The notes under the pieces are model-generated. The model did no database searches. It had not been told where the DNA came from and saw only the letters and a program-made list of their open reading frames with translations. From Hymenobacter sp. 5317J-9 (GTDB lineage Bacteria > Bacteroidota > Bacteroidia > Cytophagales > Hymenobacteraceae), in the NCBI RefSeq assembly GCF_022921075.1, contig NZ_CP095050.1:1240001-1304000 (forward strand): a DNA stretch of 64,000 nucleotides, given 5' to 3'. The translations under genes and the position numbers were made by a program. This document shows positions 27,912 to 38,160 of the stretch, piece by piece. Each line of letters begins with the position of its first letter. Within the stretch, counting starts at the first letter, position 1.

Positions 27912-28721
27912 ATGAAGAAACCGTTTTTGCTCGCCGCCCTGCTGGGCCTGCTGCTGTCCTGGCCCGTGGCCGCCCAAACCCGGCGCACCGTCTTCGGCTG
28001 GCAGATTTGGCCCGAAGCGCAGGCCGAAGTAGCGCTACCTACCGGCAACGACTATTTTCTGGTGGCCCTGCGCGGCCAGAGCCTCACCGACAACAACGGC
28101 TACAACGACCCCAACCGCGTGCTGGGGTTCGATGAGCGGCGCCTCACCGTGGGCTACGAGCATTTCTGGAACGAGCACTGGAGCATCGGCGCCACGGCCG
28201 CCTACATTTCGGCCTACAATACGTACGTGCTGCTGCCCGAGGTGCTGCTGCGCCACCGCAGCTCGGTGGGGCCGCTCACGTTTGGCCAGCGCCTGAGCCT
28301 GGAGCGCGTCATTCCCGGCGCCAACGGCGCCACGGCCCGCACCAATGCCCGCCTGCGCCTGGACCTGGAGAAAATAGTGCCGCTGGGAAGCCTGAGCATT
28401 CGTCCGCGCCTGAGCTACGAGGCCGCCACGCACGTGCGCCTGTTGCGCTCGAACACCGACGCCGACGAGCGCACCATCGACTTCACCAGCCTGCGCGGCG
28501 AGGTGGGTGTGCGTTTGTCCCCGTTGCTCGACGTCACGCCTTGGGTGGCCTACCAAACGCAGTACAGTTTTGGACTGGCGCGGTATGATGTGAACGGTAG
28601 TGTGATAGAGCCCGCGGGCCGTGCCAACGCCGTGTCGCCGGTGGTGGGGCTTGAGGTGCGTTTCACCTTCCTCAACGGGCAGGATGCCGCCACGCGCCAG
28701 CAGTTGCCAACGCAGCACTAA
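27912..28721 (+). CDS. Outer-membrane-like DUF2490-type exported protein
   Basis: The 269-residue protein has a clear signal peptide (KKPFLLAALLGLLLSWPVAAQ). It then shows beta-rich alternation ending in VGLEVRFTFLNG. Patterns such as LTVGYEHFWNEHWSIGATAAYI and LTFGQRLSLER suggest a small beta-barrel, close to DUF2490-like proteins, though I only recognise the style. The function is unknown. It is 29 bases after the M20 gene, so co-transcription is likely. Confidence 0.7.
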   Translation: MKKPFLLAALLGLLLSWPVAAQTRRTVFGWQIWPEAQAEVALPTGNDYFLVALRGQSLTDNNGYNDPNRVLGFDERRLTVGYEHFWNEHWSIGATAAYISAYNTYVLLPEVLLRHRSSVGPLTFGQRLSLERVIPGANGATARTNARLRLDLEKIVPLGSLSIRPRLSYEAATHVRLLRSNTDADERTIDFTSLRGEVGVRLSPLLDVTPWVAYQTQYSFGLARYDVNGSVIEPAGRANAVSPVVGLEVRFTFLNGQDAATRQQLPTQH

Positions 28722-28967
28722 GCCGCGAACAAGACAGGTTGTGCCAAAGTTGCAGACCGATAATTTTCCTGATTGTGCCGTTTGAGAAGCGTGGGCTGAC
28801 TATTTGTTTGTCTGCAACTGCAGGGATAAAATGGCTTTTTTATAAAACAGGACAATTTGTCTTAGAAATGTGACGCAAATAGGTTTGGTATGAATTTGAA
28901 TGAAAGCCAAGCGTGCCGCAAGAAGGCACTTGTTCTTTCACTTCCACATTCAACTTCTATATCACCC

Positions 28968-29507
28968 ATGACCACGTTGCTGTATAACACCCGTCCTTCC
29001 CTGCGTCCGAGCCGTGCGTTGAGCACCATGCTCGCCGACATGCTGCGCGACCCGCAAACTACCCCCACCACGCAGCCCACTCCCACGTTCATCCCGGCCG
29101 CCGACATCCTCGAAACGGCCGAAGGTTTTGAGCTGCACCTGGCCCTGCCCGGTCTCAAGAAAGAAGCCGTGCACATCGAATTCCACGACGGCCAGCTGGT
29201 GATTTCGGGCGAGCGCGCCAATCCTGCCGCCGCCGCCAAAGAAGCCGCCGCTACGGCCACCGAGGCCAACGCCACCGACGAGGCCAAGCCCGACGACAAC
29301 AAGCCCGCCGTGGTGGCCCCCGAGGCCCCGGCTAACCCCAAGTTCCGCCGCCTCGAAACCAACTACGGCACCTTCAGCCGCAGCTTCCGCCTTCCCGACA
29401 CGGTGAACGTGAAGGCCATTGGCGCCGAACTGACCGACGGAATCCTGCGCGTCACGCTGCCCTTCGACACCGAAAAAGTGACCAAGCAGCACATCGAAAT
29501 CCGCTAA
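28968..29507 (+). CDS. Hsp20/alpha-crystallin family small heat shock protein
   Basis: The 179-residue chaperone holds misfolding proteins in the cytoplasm. The alpha-crystallin domain starts at FIPAADILETAEGFELHLAL (about 41-60) with PGLKKEAVHIEF and GQLVISGER, and ends with FSRSFRLPDTV and GILRVTLPF (the conserved G-x-L motif, about 158-166). A low-complexity Ala/Glu/Pro/Lys insert of about 40 residues (84-124) sits in the loop after GER. It is followed by a strong terminator. ATG 28968 was chosen because it begins the conserved domain after a short Pro/Thr arm. Confidence 0.9.
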   Translation: MTTLLYNTRPSLRPSRALSTMLADMLRDPQTTPTTQPTPTFIPAADILETAEGFELHLALPGLKKEAVHIEFHDGQLVISGERANPAAAAKEAAATATEANATDEAKPDDNKPAVVAPEAPANPKFRRLETNYGTFSRSFRLPDTVNVKAIGAELTDGILRVTLPFDTEKVTKQHIEIR

Positions 29508-29523
29508 GCGCGGGCCACTGATT

Positions 29524-29557
29524 GCAAAAAAGGCACCCCGCGGGGTGCCTTTTTTGC
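29524..29557. terminator. Rho-independent terminator after hsp20
   Basis: Stem aaaggcacccc/ggggtgccttt with a 2-base loop centre, A-rich left and T-rich right flanks. Confidence 0.9.
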
Positions 29558-29750
29558 AGGCTCGTGTGTTATGTCCGTATACAACCTGATTTGGCCTGTT
29601 TTCTGCTAAAAGCAACCCCGAGGCGCTAAACTGAATCCTTCCCGCGTTGATGGTAATATCACCGGGCCGGCTCATCCGGTTTTCATACCCGGAACGTTAA
29701 ATTAGGCTCTTCATTCACTGGTTTCACCCTTTTCAATTTTTCCCTTACCC

Positions 29751-31244
29751 ATGCAAGCAAAACAAATGATGCTCGGCCTGCTCGGTTCCGCCATTTTGGG
29801 CGGCGGCGTGGCCGTGGGGGGGTACAAGCTGCTGGAGCCCGCCCCCGTGGCGCCCCAGGCTGTAGCCGCCAACCCCCAGGTGCGTTACACGTCCGAGATG
29901 CGGAGCACGCCCTACGTCGTGCCCGAAGGCTTGAACTTCGTAGCCGCCGCCGCCGCCGTGACCCCGGCCGTGGTGCACGTAATGACCGAATATGCTGCCG
30001 AGCCCGCCCAGCGCCAGCAGCAGATGGACCCCTTCCTGCGCCAGTTCTTTGGCGACCAGTTTGACCAGTTTCAGCAGCAGCCGCGCGGCGGCGGCCAGGG
30101 CTCCGGCTCGGGCGTCATCATCGCCGCCAATGGCTACATCGTGACCAACAACCACGTCATCGACAAAGCCTCCAAGATTGAGGTGGTGCTCGACGACAAG
30201 CGCAAGTTCGACGCCGAGCTGGTGGGCGCCGACCCCAACACCGACCTGGCCGTGCTGAAGGTGAAAGCCGACAACCTGCCCTTCGTGAAGTACGGCAACT
30301 CCGACGACGTGAAAGTGGGCCAGTGGGTGCTCGCGGTGGGTAACCCCTTCAACCTGAACTCGACCGTGACGGCCGGCATTATCTCCGCCAAGGGCCGCAA
30401 CATTGGCATCCTGAACCGCAAGGATAACATGGGCCTCGAGTCGTTCATCCAGACCGATGCCGTGGTGAACCCCGGCAACTCGGGCGGCGCCCTTGTCAAC
30501 CTCAACGGCGACCTCATCGGCATCAACTCGGCCATTGCCTCGCACACCGGCAGCTACGAAGGCTACTCTTTTGCCATTCCCAGCTCGCTGGCCAGCAAAG
30601 TGGTCGACGACCTGCTGAAGTATAAGGTAGTGCAGCGGGCCCTGCTGGGCGTGCAAATCCAGGAAGTGGATGCCAAGCTGGCTTCGGAGAAAAAACTGAA
30701 CACTCTGAACGGCGTGTACGTGCAGGGCCTGAGCGAGAACAGCGCCGCCGCCGCCGCCGGCTTGAAAACGGGCGACATCATCACCCAAATCAATGGCGTG
30801 AACGTGAACACCTCTTCGCAGTTGCAGGAGCAAGTGGCCCGCTTCCGTCCTGGCGATAAGATTAAGGTGAGCTACCTGCGTGGCAGCAGTACCGGCACCA
30901 CCGAGGCCATTCTGCGCAATTCGACCGGCACCACCGGCGTGGTGCGCGAAGACGCCGTAGCGTCCATCAAGTACGAGGGTGCCACTATCTCGGCGGTGCC
31001 CGCCCGCGACCTGGCCAAGCTCGGTTTGGAAGGCGGCGCCAAAATCAGCGGCATCAAGGGCAGCAACCTGCGCGAGACGGGCATGGCCGACGGCTTCATC
31101 ATCACCCGCATTGATAAGAGCCAGGTGACCAAGCCGTCGGATGTGAAAAACATTCTCGACCAGGCCCGCAACGGTGGCGGCGTGCTGGTGGAGGGCGTGT
31201 ATCCGGACGGCCGCAAGGCCTACTACCCCATCGGAGCCGAATAA
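29751..31244 (+). CDS. DegP/HtrA-type periplasmic serine protease
   Basis: The 497-residue protein has an N-terminal anchor (MMLGLLGSAILGGGVAVGGY), a trypsin-like domain with the triad His135 (NNHVID), Asp165 (NTDLAVL) and Ser244 (NPGNSGGAL), and two PDZ domains (about 300-385 and 410-495). This is the Do/DegQ layout for periplasmic quality control. It follows Hsp20, so a protein-folding stress theme is likely although the genes have separate terminators. Confidence 0.94.
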   Translation: MQAKQMMLGLLGSAILGGGVAVGGYKLLEPAPVAPQAVAANPQVRYTSEMRSTPYVVPEGLNFVAAAAAVTPAVVHVMTEYAAEPAQRQQQMDPFLRQFFGDQFDQFQQQPRGGGQGSGSGVIIAANGYIVTNNHVIDKASKIEVVLDDKRKFDAELVGADPNTDLAVLKVKADNLPFVKYGNSDDVKVGQWVLAVGNPFNLNSTVTAGIISAKGRNIGILNRKDNMGLESFIQTDAVVNPGNSGGALVNLNGDLIGINSAIASHTGSYEGYSFAIPSSLASKVVDDLLKYKVVQRALLGVQIQEVDAKLASEKKLNTLNGVYVQGLSENSAAAAAGLKTGDIITQINGVNVNTSSQLQEQVARFRPGDKIKVSYLRGSSTGTTEAILRNSTGTTGVVREDAVASIKYEGATISAVPARDLAKLGLEGGAKISGIKGSNLRETGMADGFIITRIDKSQVTKPSDVKNILDQARNGGGVLVEGVYPDGRKAYYPIGAE

Positions 31245-31256
31245 CATCTTTCTGCG

Positions 31257-31297
31257 TTAAAAAAGCCCCTGTCGCATTGGCAGGGGCTTTTTTTTGT
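31257..31297 (+). terminator. Rho-independent terminator after the HtrA gene
   Basis: A 7-bp stem gcccctg/caggggc, extended by A and T runs, with eight T downstream. Confidence 0.85.
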
Positions 31298-31541
31298 ACT
31301 GAGGCAGGACGAATTTTTGGGTTGCAGCAAAGGCGATACCAAGTCGAAAAATTTATTTGGTAAACCTGGTAGAAAAGATTGAATTATGGGCATAACTTCG
31401 ACCAAAATAGTCCCGAGAAACTGATAATTAGACTTTCGCAACAAGTCCATTTGTCTGGCTCGCACGTAAGTAGAAAGTCCCAGTGTGGGAATTCCGGCTT
31501 AGGGTTTTGAACGGTAAACAGTCCGGCTTGTTTGCCACTAC
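31298..31541. other. AT-rich intergenic stretch
   Basis: The 244 bases between the terminator and the ATPase gene are clearly richer in A/T than the surrounding coding DNA. I see no ORF of interest and no clear hairpin or repeat. It probably holds the promoter of the ATPase gene. Confidence 0.5.
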
Positions 31542-32738
31542 ATGTGCATGGAAAACGTCATTAACACCCTCTATATCCAGAATTTCAAGTCGATTCGGAG
31601 CGCCGTGTTGCACCCGCGGCGCGTCAACCTTATCATTGGCCAGCCCAATGTGGGAAAATCGACGGTGCTGGAAGCCATGAGTTTGTTGGGTGGTTTTCCG
31701 TACGGGAAGAAGAAAAAATTCATGGGCAGTTTTGTGCGCTACGAAAAGTCCGCGCACCTGTTCCACGACGGCGTGCTGACGCAGCCGCTGCGCGTGGAAA
31801 CCGACCGTGACATCTGCCTGCTGGGCCACGACGCTCAAAGCAAACGATTCCGGTACGGCGTGTTCAGCCAGGCGGCCTACCGCTTGCTGCGCGCCCAGAT
31901 GGGCCTGCCCTTGCTGGAAGGCCGCAACAAAGCTCGCTCCAGCGACGACGCTTTGCTGCTGGAGCGCCTTTACCCGCACCTGACCACGGCGTCGCCCCTG
32001 CCCGAGCCGGGCTTTCTCTACACCGAGTTTGACCGCCACGGCGCCATGGACCGGCCCGGCGAAGACGGCCATTACGTGGCCTCGACGCCGGCCTGGCAGC
32101 CCCGCGCCGTGAAGGCGTACCGCTACAAGTCCGGCGGCCGCATCGACCGGCGGCATGTGGAAGCTTCGCTGCGCCCGCCCTACGGCAACAACTTGGTGCA
32201 GGTGCTGGAGCAGCACGCCGACCTGCGCCAGGAGTTTGCCGGATTGTTTGCGGAACGTGGCCTGCGCCTGCGGGTGCGCCCCGACGCCGGCCGCTTCGAG
32301 GTGATGAAAGAAATTGACGGGCTGAGCTTTGCCTACCCGTATTCGAGCAGTGGCGATACGCTGCAGCGCTTCGGCTTCTACCTCGCGGCCATGGAGTCGA
32401 ACCGCAACACGGTGATTCTGCTGGAAGAGCCGGAGGCCCATTCTTATCCGCAGTACGTGTCGCAACTGGCCGAGCGCATTGCCACGCAGCAGGAAAACCA
32501 GTTTTTTGTGACCACCCATAACCCTCACTTCTTCAGCGAAGTGCTGGAAAACATGGTACCTTACGAAAACCGCGTGCCCGAGCTAGCCGTGTTTGTGGCC
32601 TACTACAAAGACTTTCAAACCAAGGTGCGGCAGCTGTCCGATGAGGAAGTACGTGGCCTGCGCCGCGACAGCCTGGAGGTTTTCAACAACCTAGGCGACT
32701 TGGAGCAGGAGCGCGTGGCCCTGCGCAAAGTGGGGTAG
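31542..32738 (+). CDS. AAA ATPase, OLD/RecF-like (AAA_21 type)
   Basis: The 398-residue protein has an ABC-type ATPase head. Walker A is GQPNVGKST (33-41) after LYIQNFKSI, and Walker B is ILLEEPEAHS (about 291-300) followed by QFFVTTHNPHF (the H-loop, about 323-333). No TOPRIM or nuclease domain is visible. Such stand-alone ATPases can belong to defence or repair systems, but no partner gene is adjacent and a terminator follows. The function is unknown. An alternative start lies at ATG 31548. Confidence 0.82.
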   Translation: MCMENVINTLYIQNFKSIRSAVLHPRRVNLIIGQPNVGKSTVLEAMSLLGGFPYGKKKKFMGSFVRYEKSAHLFHDGVLTQPLRVETDRDICLLGHDAQSKRFRYGVFSQAAYRLLRAQMGLPLLEGRNKARSSDDALLLERLYPHLTTASPLPEPGFLYTEFDRHGAMDRPGEDGHYVASTPAWQPRAVKAYRYKSGGRIDRRHVEASLRPPYGNNLVQVLEQHADLRQEFAGLFAERGLRLRVRPDAGRFEVMKEIDGLSFAYPYSSSGDTLQRFGFYLAAMESNRNTVILLEEPEAHSYPQYVSQLAERIATQQENQFFVTTHNPHFFSEVLENMVPYENRVPELAVFVAYYKDFQTKVRQLSDEEVRGLRRDSLEVFNNLGDLEQERVALRKVG

Positions 32739-32761
32739 CCGCCGCGAAATAGAGCAGACCG

Positions 32762-32797
32762 AAAAGCCCCTTGCCGCCCATGGCAAAGGGCTTTTTT
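32762..32797 (+). terminator. Rho-independent terminator after the ATPase gene
   Basis: Stem aagcccctttgcc-like/ggcaaagggctt with small mismatch and seven T after it. Confidence 0.8.
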
Positions 32798-32899
32798 GTT
32801 TCTGTTCGGACCCTCAGGAAGATAGAAAAAATGCGCGGCGCGTTTACCTGAGCTTTATGGCTGACGTATAAGCGGATTGTTCGATTTATTCTTCTGCCT

Positions 32900-33343
32900 A
32901 TGGCCTCATTCCCCACCGATGCTTTCTCGCTGGAATACCGCTCCGATTTGGGCGTGCTCATTGGCCGCTGGCTTCAGGCCCTGCCTCCGCCCGAGGTGCA
33001 GGGCACTTACCAGGCCATGCTGACGGCCGCAAAGGAGCACGGCAACTGCCGGTTCTGGCTGCTGGACCTGCGCCGGCGCCCACTCGATGGGCCTACCCTC
33101 ACCGAGTGGTTTCGGGACCAGTTTTCGCCGCAGGTAGCGGCAGCGTTGGGCGGGCCGCTGTTCACGGCCTACCTCTCGGGCCCGCACCAGCGCCAGGCCG
33201 CTGAAAGCACCGAAATGGAAGCCCACCTCCGCCAGGCCGCCACCATCGATTCGTATCCGCTCTTTTACGACAACGAAGCCGATGCCATGGAGTGGCTGCG
33301 CGACCAGCAGGAGCGGGCTGGCATGTTGCCCGAGCCGGAGTAA
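32900..33343 (+). CDS. Conserved-looking hypothetical protein (147 residues)
   Basis: The protein has no signal peptide and an alpha/beta pattern: DLGVLIGRWLQALP near the start, RFWLLDLRRRPLDGPTL (about 51-67), FTAYLSGPHQRQAAE and YPLFYDNEADAMEWLRDQ towards the end. The last part, with an acidic residue before a terminal helix, resembles SpoIIAA/STAS-like proteins, but I cannot identify a family. It is separated from the ATPase by a terminator and from the next gene by 137 bases. Confidence 0.65.
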   Translation: MASFPTDAFSLEYRSDLGVLIGRWLQALPPPEVQGTYQAMLTAAKEHGNCRFWLLDLRRRPLDGPTLTEWFRDQFSPQVAAALGGPLFTAYLSGPHQRQAAESTEMEAHLRQAATIDSYPLFYDNEADAMEWLRDQQERAGMLPEPE

Positions 33344-33443
33344 TAAGCCCGACCCAGGGATGCCGCCGCGGGCTGGGTGCCCGCGTGTCGCCCATCAGGA
33401 GGTTGGTAGCCGGCAAGTAAGCGCTTCGTTGGGTGGCACGCCG

Positions 33444-33451
33444 TAGCTTTG
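33444..33451 (+). promoter_or_regulatory. TAnnTTTG -7 element before the ALDH gene
   Basis: TAGCTTTG matches the consensus, with a 29-base gap to ATG 33481, a normal short leader. Confidence 0.55.
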
Positions 33452-33480
33452 CCGGCGCAACATCCCACCCCAATTTCCCC

Positions 33481-35085
33481 ATGAAGCAAGCCCTCGAAGA
33501 AGCCACCGCGCCCGACGTAACCGTGGCCCACCCGCACGAAGACCCCCACGGCATTCAGGACGTGCTGCGCCAGCTGGGCGTGGCTTCCGAAAACGCCGCC
33601 TACAGCACCGGCCGCCAGTGGGGTGGCAGTGCCAATGCCGAGCGCCGCACCGTCACGGCGCCGGCCGACGGCCGCCGCATTGCCAGCGTGGCCTTCGCCA
33701 CCCTCGAAGACTACGATACCGTCATCAAAACCGCGCAGGAAGCCTTCCAGACCTGGCGCCTGGTGCCCGCCCCCAAGCGCGGCGAAATCGTGCGCCAGAT
33801 TGGCAACAAGCTGCGCGAATACAAGGAGCCCCTGGGCAAGCTGGTGAGCGCCGAGATGGGTAAAATCCTGCAGGAAGGCTTGGGCGAAGTGCAGGAGATG
33901 ATTGACATCTGCGACTTTGCGGTGGGCCTTTCGCGCCAGCTGCACGGCTTCACCATGCACTCGGAGCGCCCGGCGCACCGCATGTACGAGCAGTACCACC
34001 CGCTGGGCCTGATGGGCATCATTTCGGCCTTCAACTTCCCGGTGGCCGTGTGGAGCTGGAACGCCATGCTAGCCGCCGTGTGCGGCGACGTGAGCATCTG
34101 GAAGCCCTCGGAGAAAACGCCCCTCACGGCCGTGGCCGTGCAGCACATCATCCGCGAGGTGCTGGAAGAAAACGACATTCCCGAAGGCGTGTTCAACCTG
34201 ATTGTGGGCGGGGCCGACATCGGCGCCGCCATGGCCGCCGATAAGCGCGTGCCGCTGGTGTCGGCCACGGGCAGCACCCGCATGGGGCGCAAAGTAGGGG
34301 AGGTAGTGGGCGCCCGCCTGGGCCGCGCCCTGCTGGAGTTGGGCGGCAATAACGCCATCATCGTGACCAAAAACGCCGACCTCGACATTGCCATTCGCGC
34401 CATCGTGTTTGGGGCGGTGGGCACGGCCGGGCAGCGCTGCACCAGCACCCGCCGCGTCATCATCGAAGACAGCGTGTTTGAGGAAGTGAAAAGCCGTCTG
34501 CTGGCCACCTACCCCAAGCTGCCCATCGGCCACCCGCTGCAGGAGGGCACCCTGGTGGGCCCGCTCATCGACGCCGATGCCGTGAAGATGTTCAGCGAAG
34601 CCCTGGAGAAGGTGCAGGCCGAAGGCGGCAAATTGCTCACCGGCGGCCAGGTGCTGAGCGGCGCCGAGCTGCACGGCGGCCACTACGTGCAGCCCGCGCT
34701 GGTGGAAGTCGAAAACCACTACCACACGGTGCAGGAAGAAACCTTCGCGCCCATTCTCTACCTCATCAAGTACAGCGGTGGCGTAGAGAAGGCCATTGAG
34801 CTGCAAAACGACGTGCGACAGGGCCTGTCCAGCAGCATCTTCACCCTGAATATGCGCGAGGCCGAAGCCTTCCTGGCTGCCGCTGGTTCCGACTGCGGCA
34901 TTGCCAACGTGAACATCGGCACGAGCGGGGCCGAAATCGGCGGCGCGTTCGGCGGCGAGAAGGAAACCGGCGGTGGCCGCGAGTCCGGCTCCGACGCCTG
35001 GAAAGTGTACATGCGCCGCCAGACCAACACCATCAACTACAGCACCGAGCTGCCGCTGGCCCAAGGCATCAAGTTCGATATCTAA
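33481..35085 (+). CDS. Aldehyde dehydrogenase, ALDH7-like
   Basis: The 534-residue enzyme has the ALDH plan: NAD-binding GIISAFNFPVAVWSWN (about 180-195), catalytic Glu in LELGGNNAII (about 286) and nucleophile Cys320 in GTAGQRCTSTRRV. The QRCTSTRR form and the C-terminal NVNIGTSGAEIGGAFGGEKETGGGRESG (given here only as GTSGAEIGGAFGGEKETGGG) match the alpha-aminoadipic semialdehyde / L-piperidine-6-carboxylate dehydrogenase group of lysine degradation. That role is inferred from the group. Residues 1-50 form a Glu/His-rich extension before the domain. Confidence 0.88.
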   Translation: MKQALEEATAPDVTVAHPHEDPHGIQDVLRQLGVASENAAYSTGRQWGGSANAERRTVTAPADGRRIASVAFATLEDYDTVIKTAQEAFQTWRLVPAPKRGEIVRQIGNKLREYKEPLGKLVSAEMGKILQEGLGEVQEMIDICDFAVGLSRQLHGFTMHSERPAHRMYEQYHPLGLMGIISAFNFPVAVWSWNAMLAAVCGDVSIWKPSEKTPLTAVAVQHIIREVLEENDIPEGVFNLIVGGADIGAAMAADKRVPLVSATGSTRMGRKVGEVVGARLGRALLELGGNNAIIVTKNADLDIAIRAIVFGAVGTAGQRCTSTRRVIIEDSVFEEVKSRLLATYPKLPIGHPLQEGTLVGPLIDADAVKMFSEALEKVQAEGGKLLTGGQVLSGAELHGGHYVQPALVEVENHYHTVQEETFAPILYLIKYSGGVEKAIELQNDVRQGLSSSIFTLNMREAEAFLAAAGSDCGIANVNIGTSGAEIGGAFGGEKETGGGRESGSDAWKVYMRRQTNTINYSTELPLAQGIKFDI

Positions 35086-35093
35086 TTCCGTTT

Positions 35094-35149
35094 CAGTAAA
35101 GCACAAAAAAGCCGCTCAGAATCCTGAGCGGCTTTTTTGTGCTTTACTG
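35094..35149. terminator. Perfect bidirectional terminator between convergent genes
   Basis: Two perfectly complementary 26-base arms (35094-35119 and 35124-35149) surround a 4-base loop. The inner stem is GC-rich, with A on one side and T on the other, so it can work on both strands. Confidence 0.92.
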
Positions 35150-35160
35150 AAGCTGTTGTA

Positions 35161-35897
35161 TCAGGCTTCTTTCTTCCGGAAATCACCCCTTGAGAAATAT
35201 TTCTCGATGAGGCAGTACATCATGATGAAGAAATAGCGCGAGCCCATCTCCTTGATTTTGAGCTTGCTCTCGCCGTACTTGCGGTTGGTCCAGGAGTTGG
35301 GCACCACGGCGTAGGAGTAGCCCCGCACGATGGCCTTCAGCGGCAGCTCGAGCGTGAGGTTGAAGTGGGGCGAGAGGAAGGGCTTGAGCCCGTCCATGGT
35401 GTGGCGGCGGTAGAGCTTGAAGGCGTTGGTGCAGTCGTTGTACTTGAGCCGGAACAGGGTCTTGACGATGGCATTCGCCACGCGGTTGAGCGTCTTTTTG
35501 TGGGCCGGGTAGTCCACCACCCGGCCCCCCTTTATCCAGCGCGAGCCGAAGACGCAGTCGTAATTGCCCGCCACCATCGTGCGGTAGTAGCGCACCAAAT
35601 CGGCCGGGTCGTCCGAGAGGTCGGCCATCATCACGGCCACGCACTCGCCCGTGTAGCGCTCGAGGCCGTAGCGCACGGCGTAGCCGAAGCCGTTGGGGCC
35701 GGCGTTGGTGTAATACGTCAGCGTGGGGATTTCCCGCGCCAGGGCTTCGAGCGCGCCCAGGGTGTTGTCCTTGCTGTTGTCGTTGGTGACGACGATTTCG
35801 TGCTCGATGCCTTCGGCCGCCAGCGCCGCGTGCAGCGTGCGCAGCGTTTCGCCGAGGCTCTCCTCCTCGTTGTAGGCCGGAATGACGACGCTTAGCT

Positions 35898-35901
<4 letters not shown>
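35161..35901 (-). CDS. Glycosyltransferase family 2
   Basis: The 246-residue enzyme has the GT2 start [19 protein letters not shown], a DXD-like MMADLSDDP (about 93-101) and a C-terminal region with [15 protein letters not shown] and [16 protein letters not shown] (about 203-218). These are dolichol-phosphate mannosyltransferase-like. It is the last gene of a three-gene minus-strand operon, overlapping the epimerase stop codon by four bases. No C-terminal membrane anchor is visible. It likely adds a sugar from the epimerase products to a surface glycan. Confidence 0.88.
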
Positions 35902-36968
<1,067 letters not shown>

Positions 36969-36989
36969 ATTAGATAAAATGCAGGCCTT

Positions 36990-38060
36990 TTAGCCCAGGA
37001 TGGGTTTCAGCTGCGCTTCGTTTTCGCGCAGCCAGTTGTACACGTCGGTTACAATTTGCTCGGCCGAGCGTTTGGGCGTCCAGCCGGTTAGCTCGGTCAC
37101 GCGGGCGTTGTCGGTGAGGTAGAGCTGGATGTCGGCCTGCCGGTTTTCGACCTGCGAGCTGATGGGTACGGTATTGCCGGTCACGCGTTGGCAAATGGCC
37201 GTCAATTCCTGCAAACTCACGCTGATGTCGCGGCCGCCGCCCACGTTCAGAGTTTTGCCATTCACCTGCTCCAGGTTCTCAATTTGGTATTTCACCAGGT
37301 CGAACAAGTCGTCGACGTGCAGGATGTCGCGCACCTGCTTGCCGGTGCCGCCGAAGCCGAAATAGCCCAGCGGCTGCTTCCAGAAGTGGCGGGCCACCCA
37401 CAGCACAATCACGCCCTGGTCGACCTTGCCCATCTGCCAAGGGCCGGTGAGCACGCCGCAGCGGTTTATCACCGTGCGCATGTTGTAGAAGTGGTGGTAT
37501 TCCTGAATCAGGTACTCCGAGCACAGCTTGGTGGCGCCGTAGAGCGAGCGGTAGCCCTCCAAGGGAAAATCTTCGGCCAGGCCCGCGGGCGAGATGCCGG
37601 CAATGGGCTGCTCGGGGCTCACCTCGAAGCGGGTTTCGGCTTCCACGGTCTGGATTTTGTCGATTTGGTTAATCGGGTAAATCCGGCTCGTGGACAGGAA
37701 CACGAACGCCGCGTTGTGCTGGCGGGCGTAGTTCAGGCAGTTCACCGTGCCCGTCAGGTTGGTGTTAATCAGGTAATCCGGGGCCGAGGTGAGGCCGGCC
37801 AGCACCGAGGGCTCGGCCGAGGCTTCAATGACGGCTTCGACGGCGGGGAGGGCGTCGAAATCCTCTTTGTTGCGGATGTCGCCGTGCACGAACTCGATGC
37901 CGGCTTCGCGCAGGCGGGGCAAGTTCAGCTCCGAGCCGCGGCGTTTGAGGTTGTCGAGGGCGAAGATGCGGCACTCGGGATAGGCTTCGCGGAAGCGCAG
38001 GGCCAGGGCCGAGCCCACAAAGCCAGCGCCACCGGTGATAAGGAGGGATTTTACAGACAT
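36990..38060 (-). CDS. NAD-dependent sugar epimerase/dehydratase
   Basis: The 356-residue extended SDR enzyme has NAD-binding LLITGGAGFVGSALAL (about 6-21) and an intact SLYGATK active site (Tyr174, Lys178). FLSTSRIYPI and RDILHVDDLFDLV are further marks. It resembles CDP-paratose 2-epimerase-like proteins; the sugar is not decided. It is first in the operon with the variant epimerase (21 bases downstream) and GT2. The AT-rich gap 38061-38160 upstream probably holds the promoter. Confidence 0.88.
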   Translation of the reverse strand: MSVKSLLITGGAGFVGSALALRFREAYPECRIFALDNLKRRGSELNLPRLREAGIEFVHGDIRNKEDFDALPAVEAVIEASAEPSVLAGLTSAPDYLINTNLTGTVNCLNYARQHNAAFVFLSTSRIYPINQIDKIQTVEAETRFEVSPEQPIAGISPAGLAEDFPLEGYRSLYGATKLCSEYLIQEYHHFYNMRTVINRCGVLTGPWQMGKVDQGVIVLWVARHFWKQPLGYFGFGGTGKQVRDILHVDDLFDLVKYQIENLEQVNGKTLNVGGGRDISVSLQELTAICQRVTGNTVPISSQVENRQADIQLYLTDNARVTELTGWTPKRSAEQIVTDVYNWLRENEAQLKPILG

Positions 38061-38160
38061 ACGGAGGGATTATGCTGTAAAATTAAGGGTAAAGGGCGCA
38101 AAGCATCGGGATTGTTTTGCTATGCGCTGACAATCAACTGCTTGTACTTGATGCCGTGGC

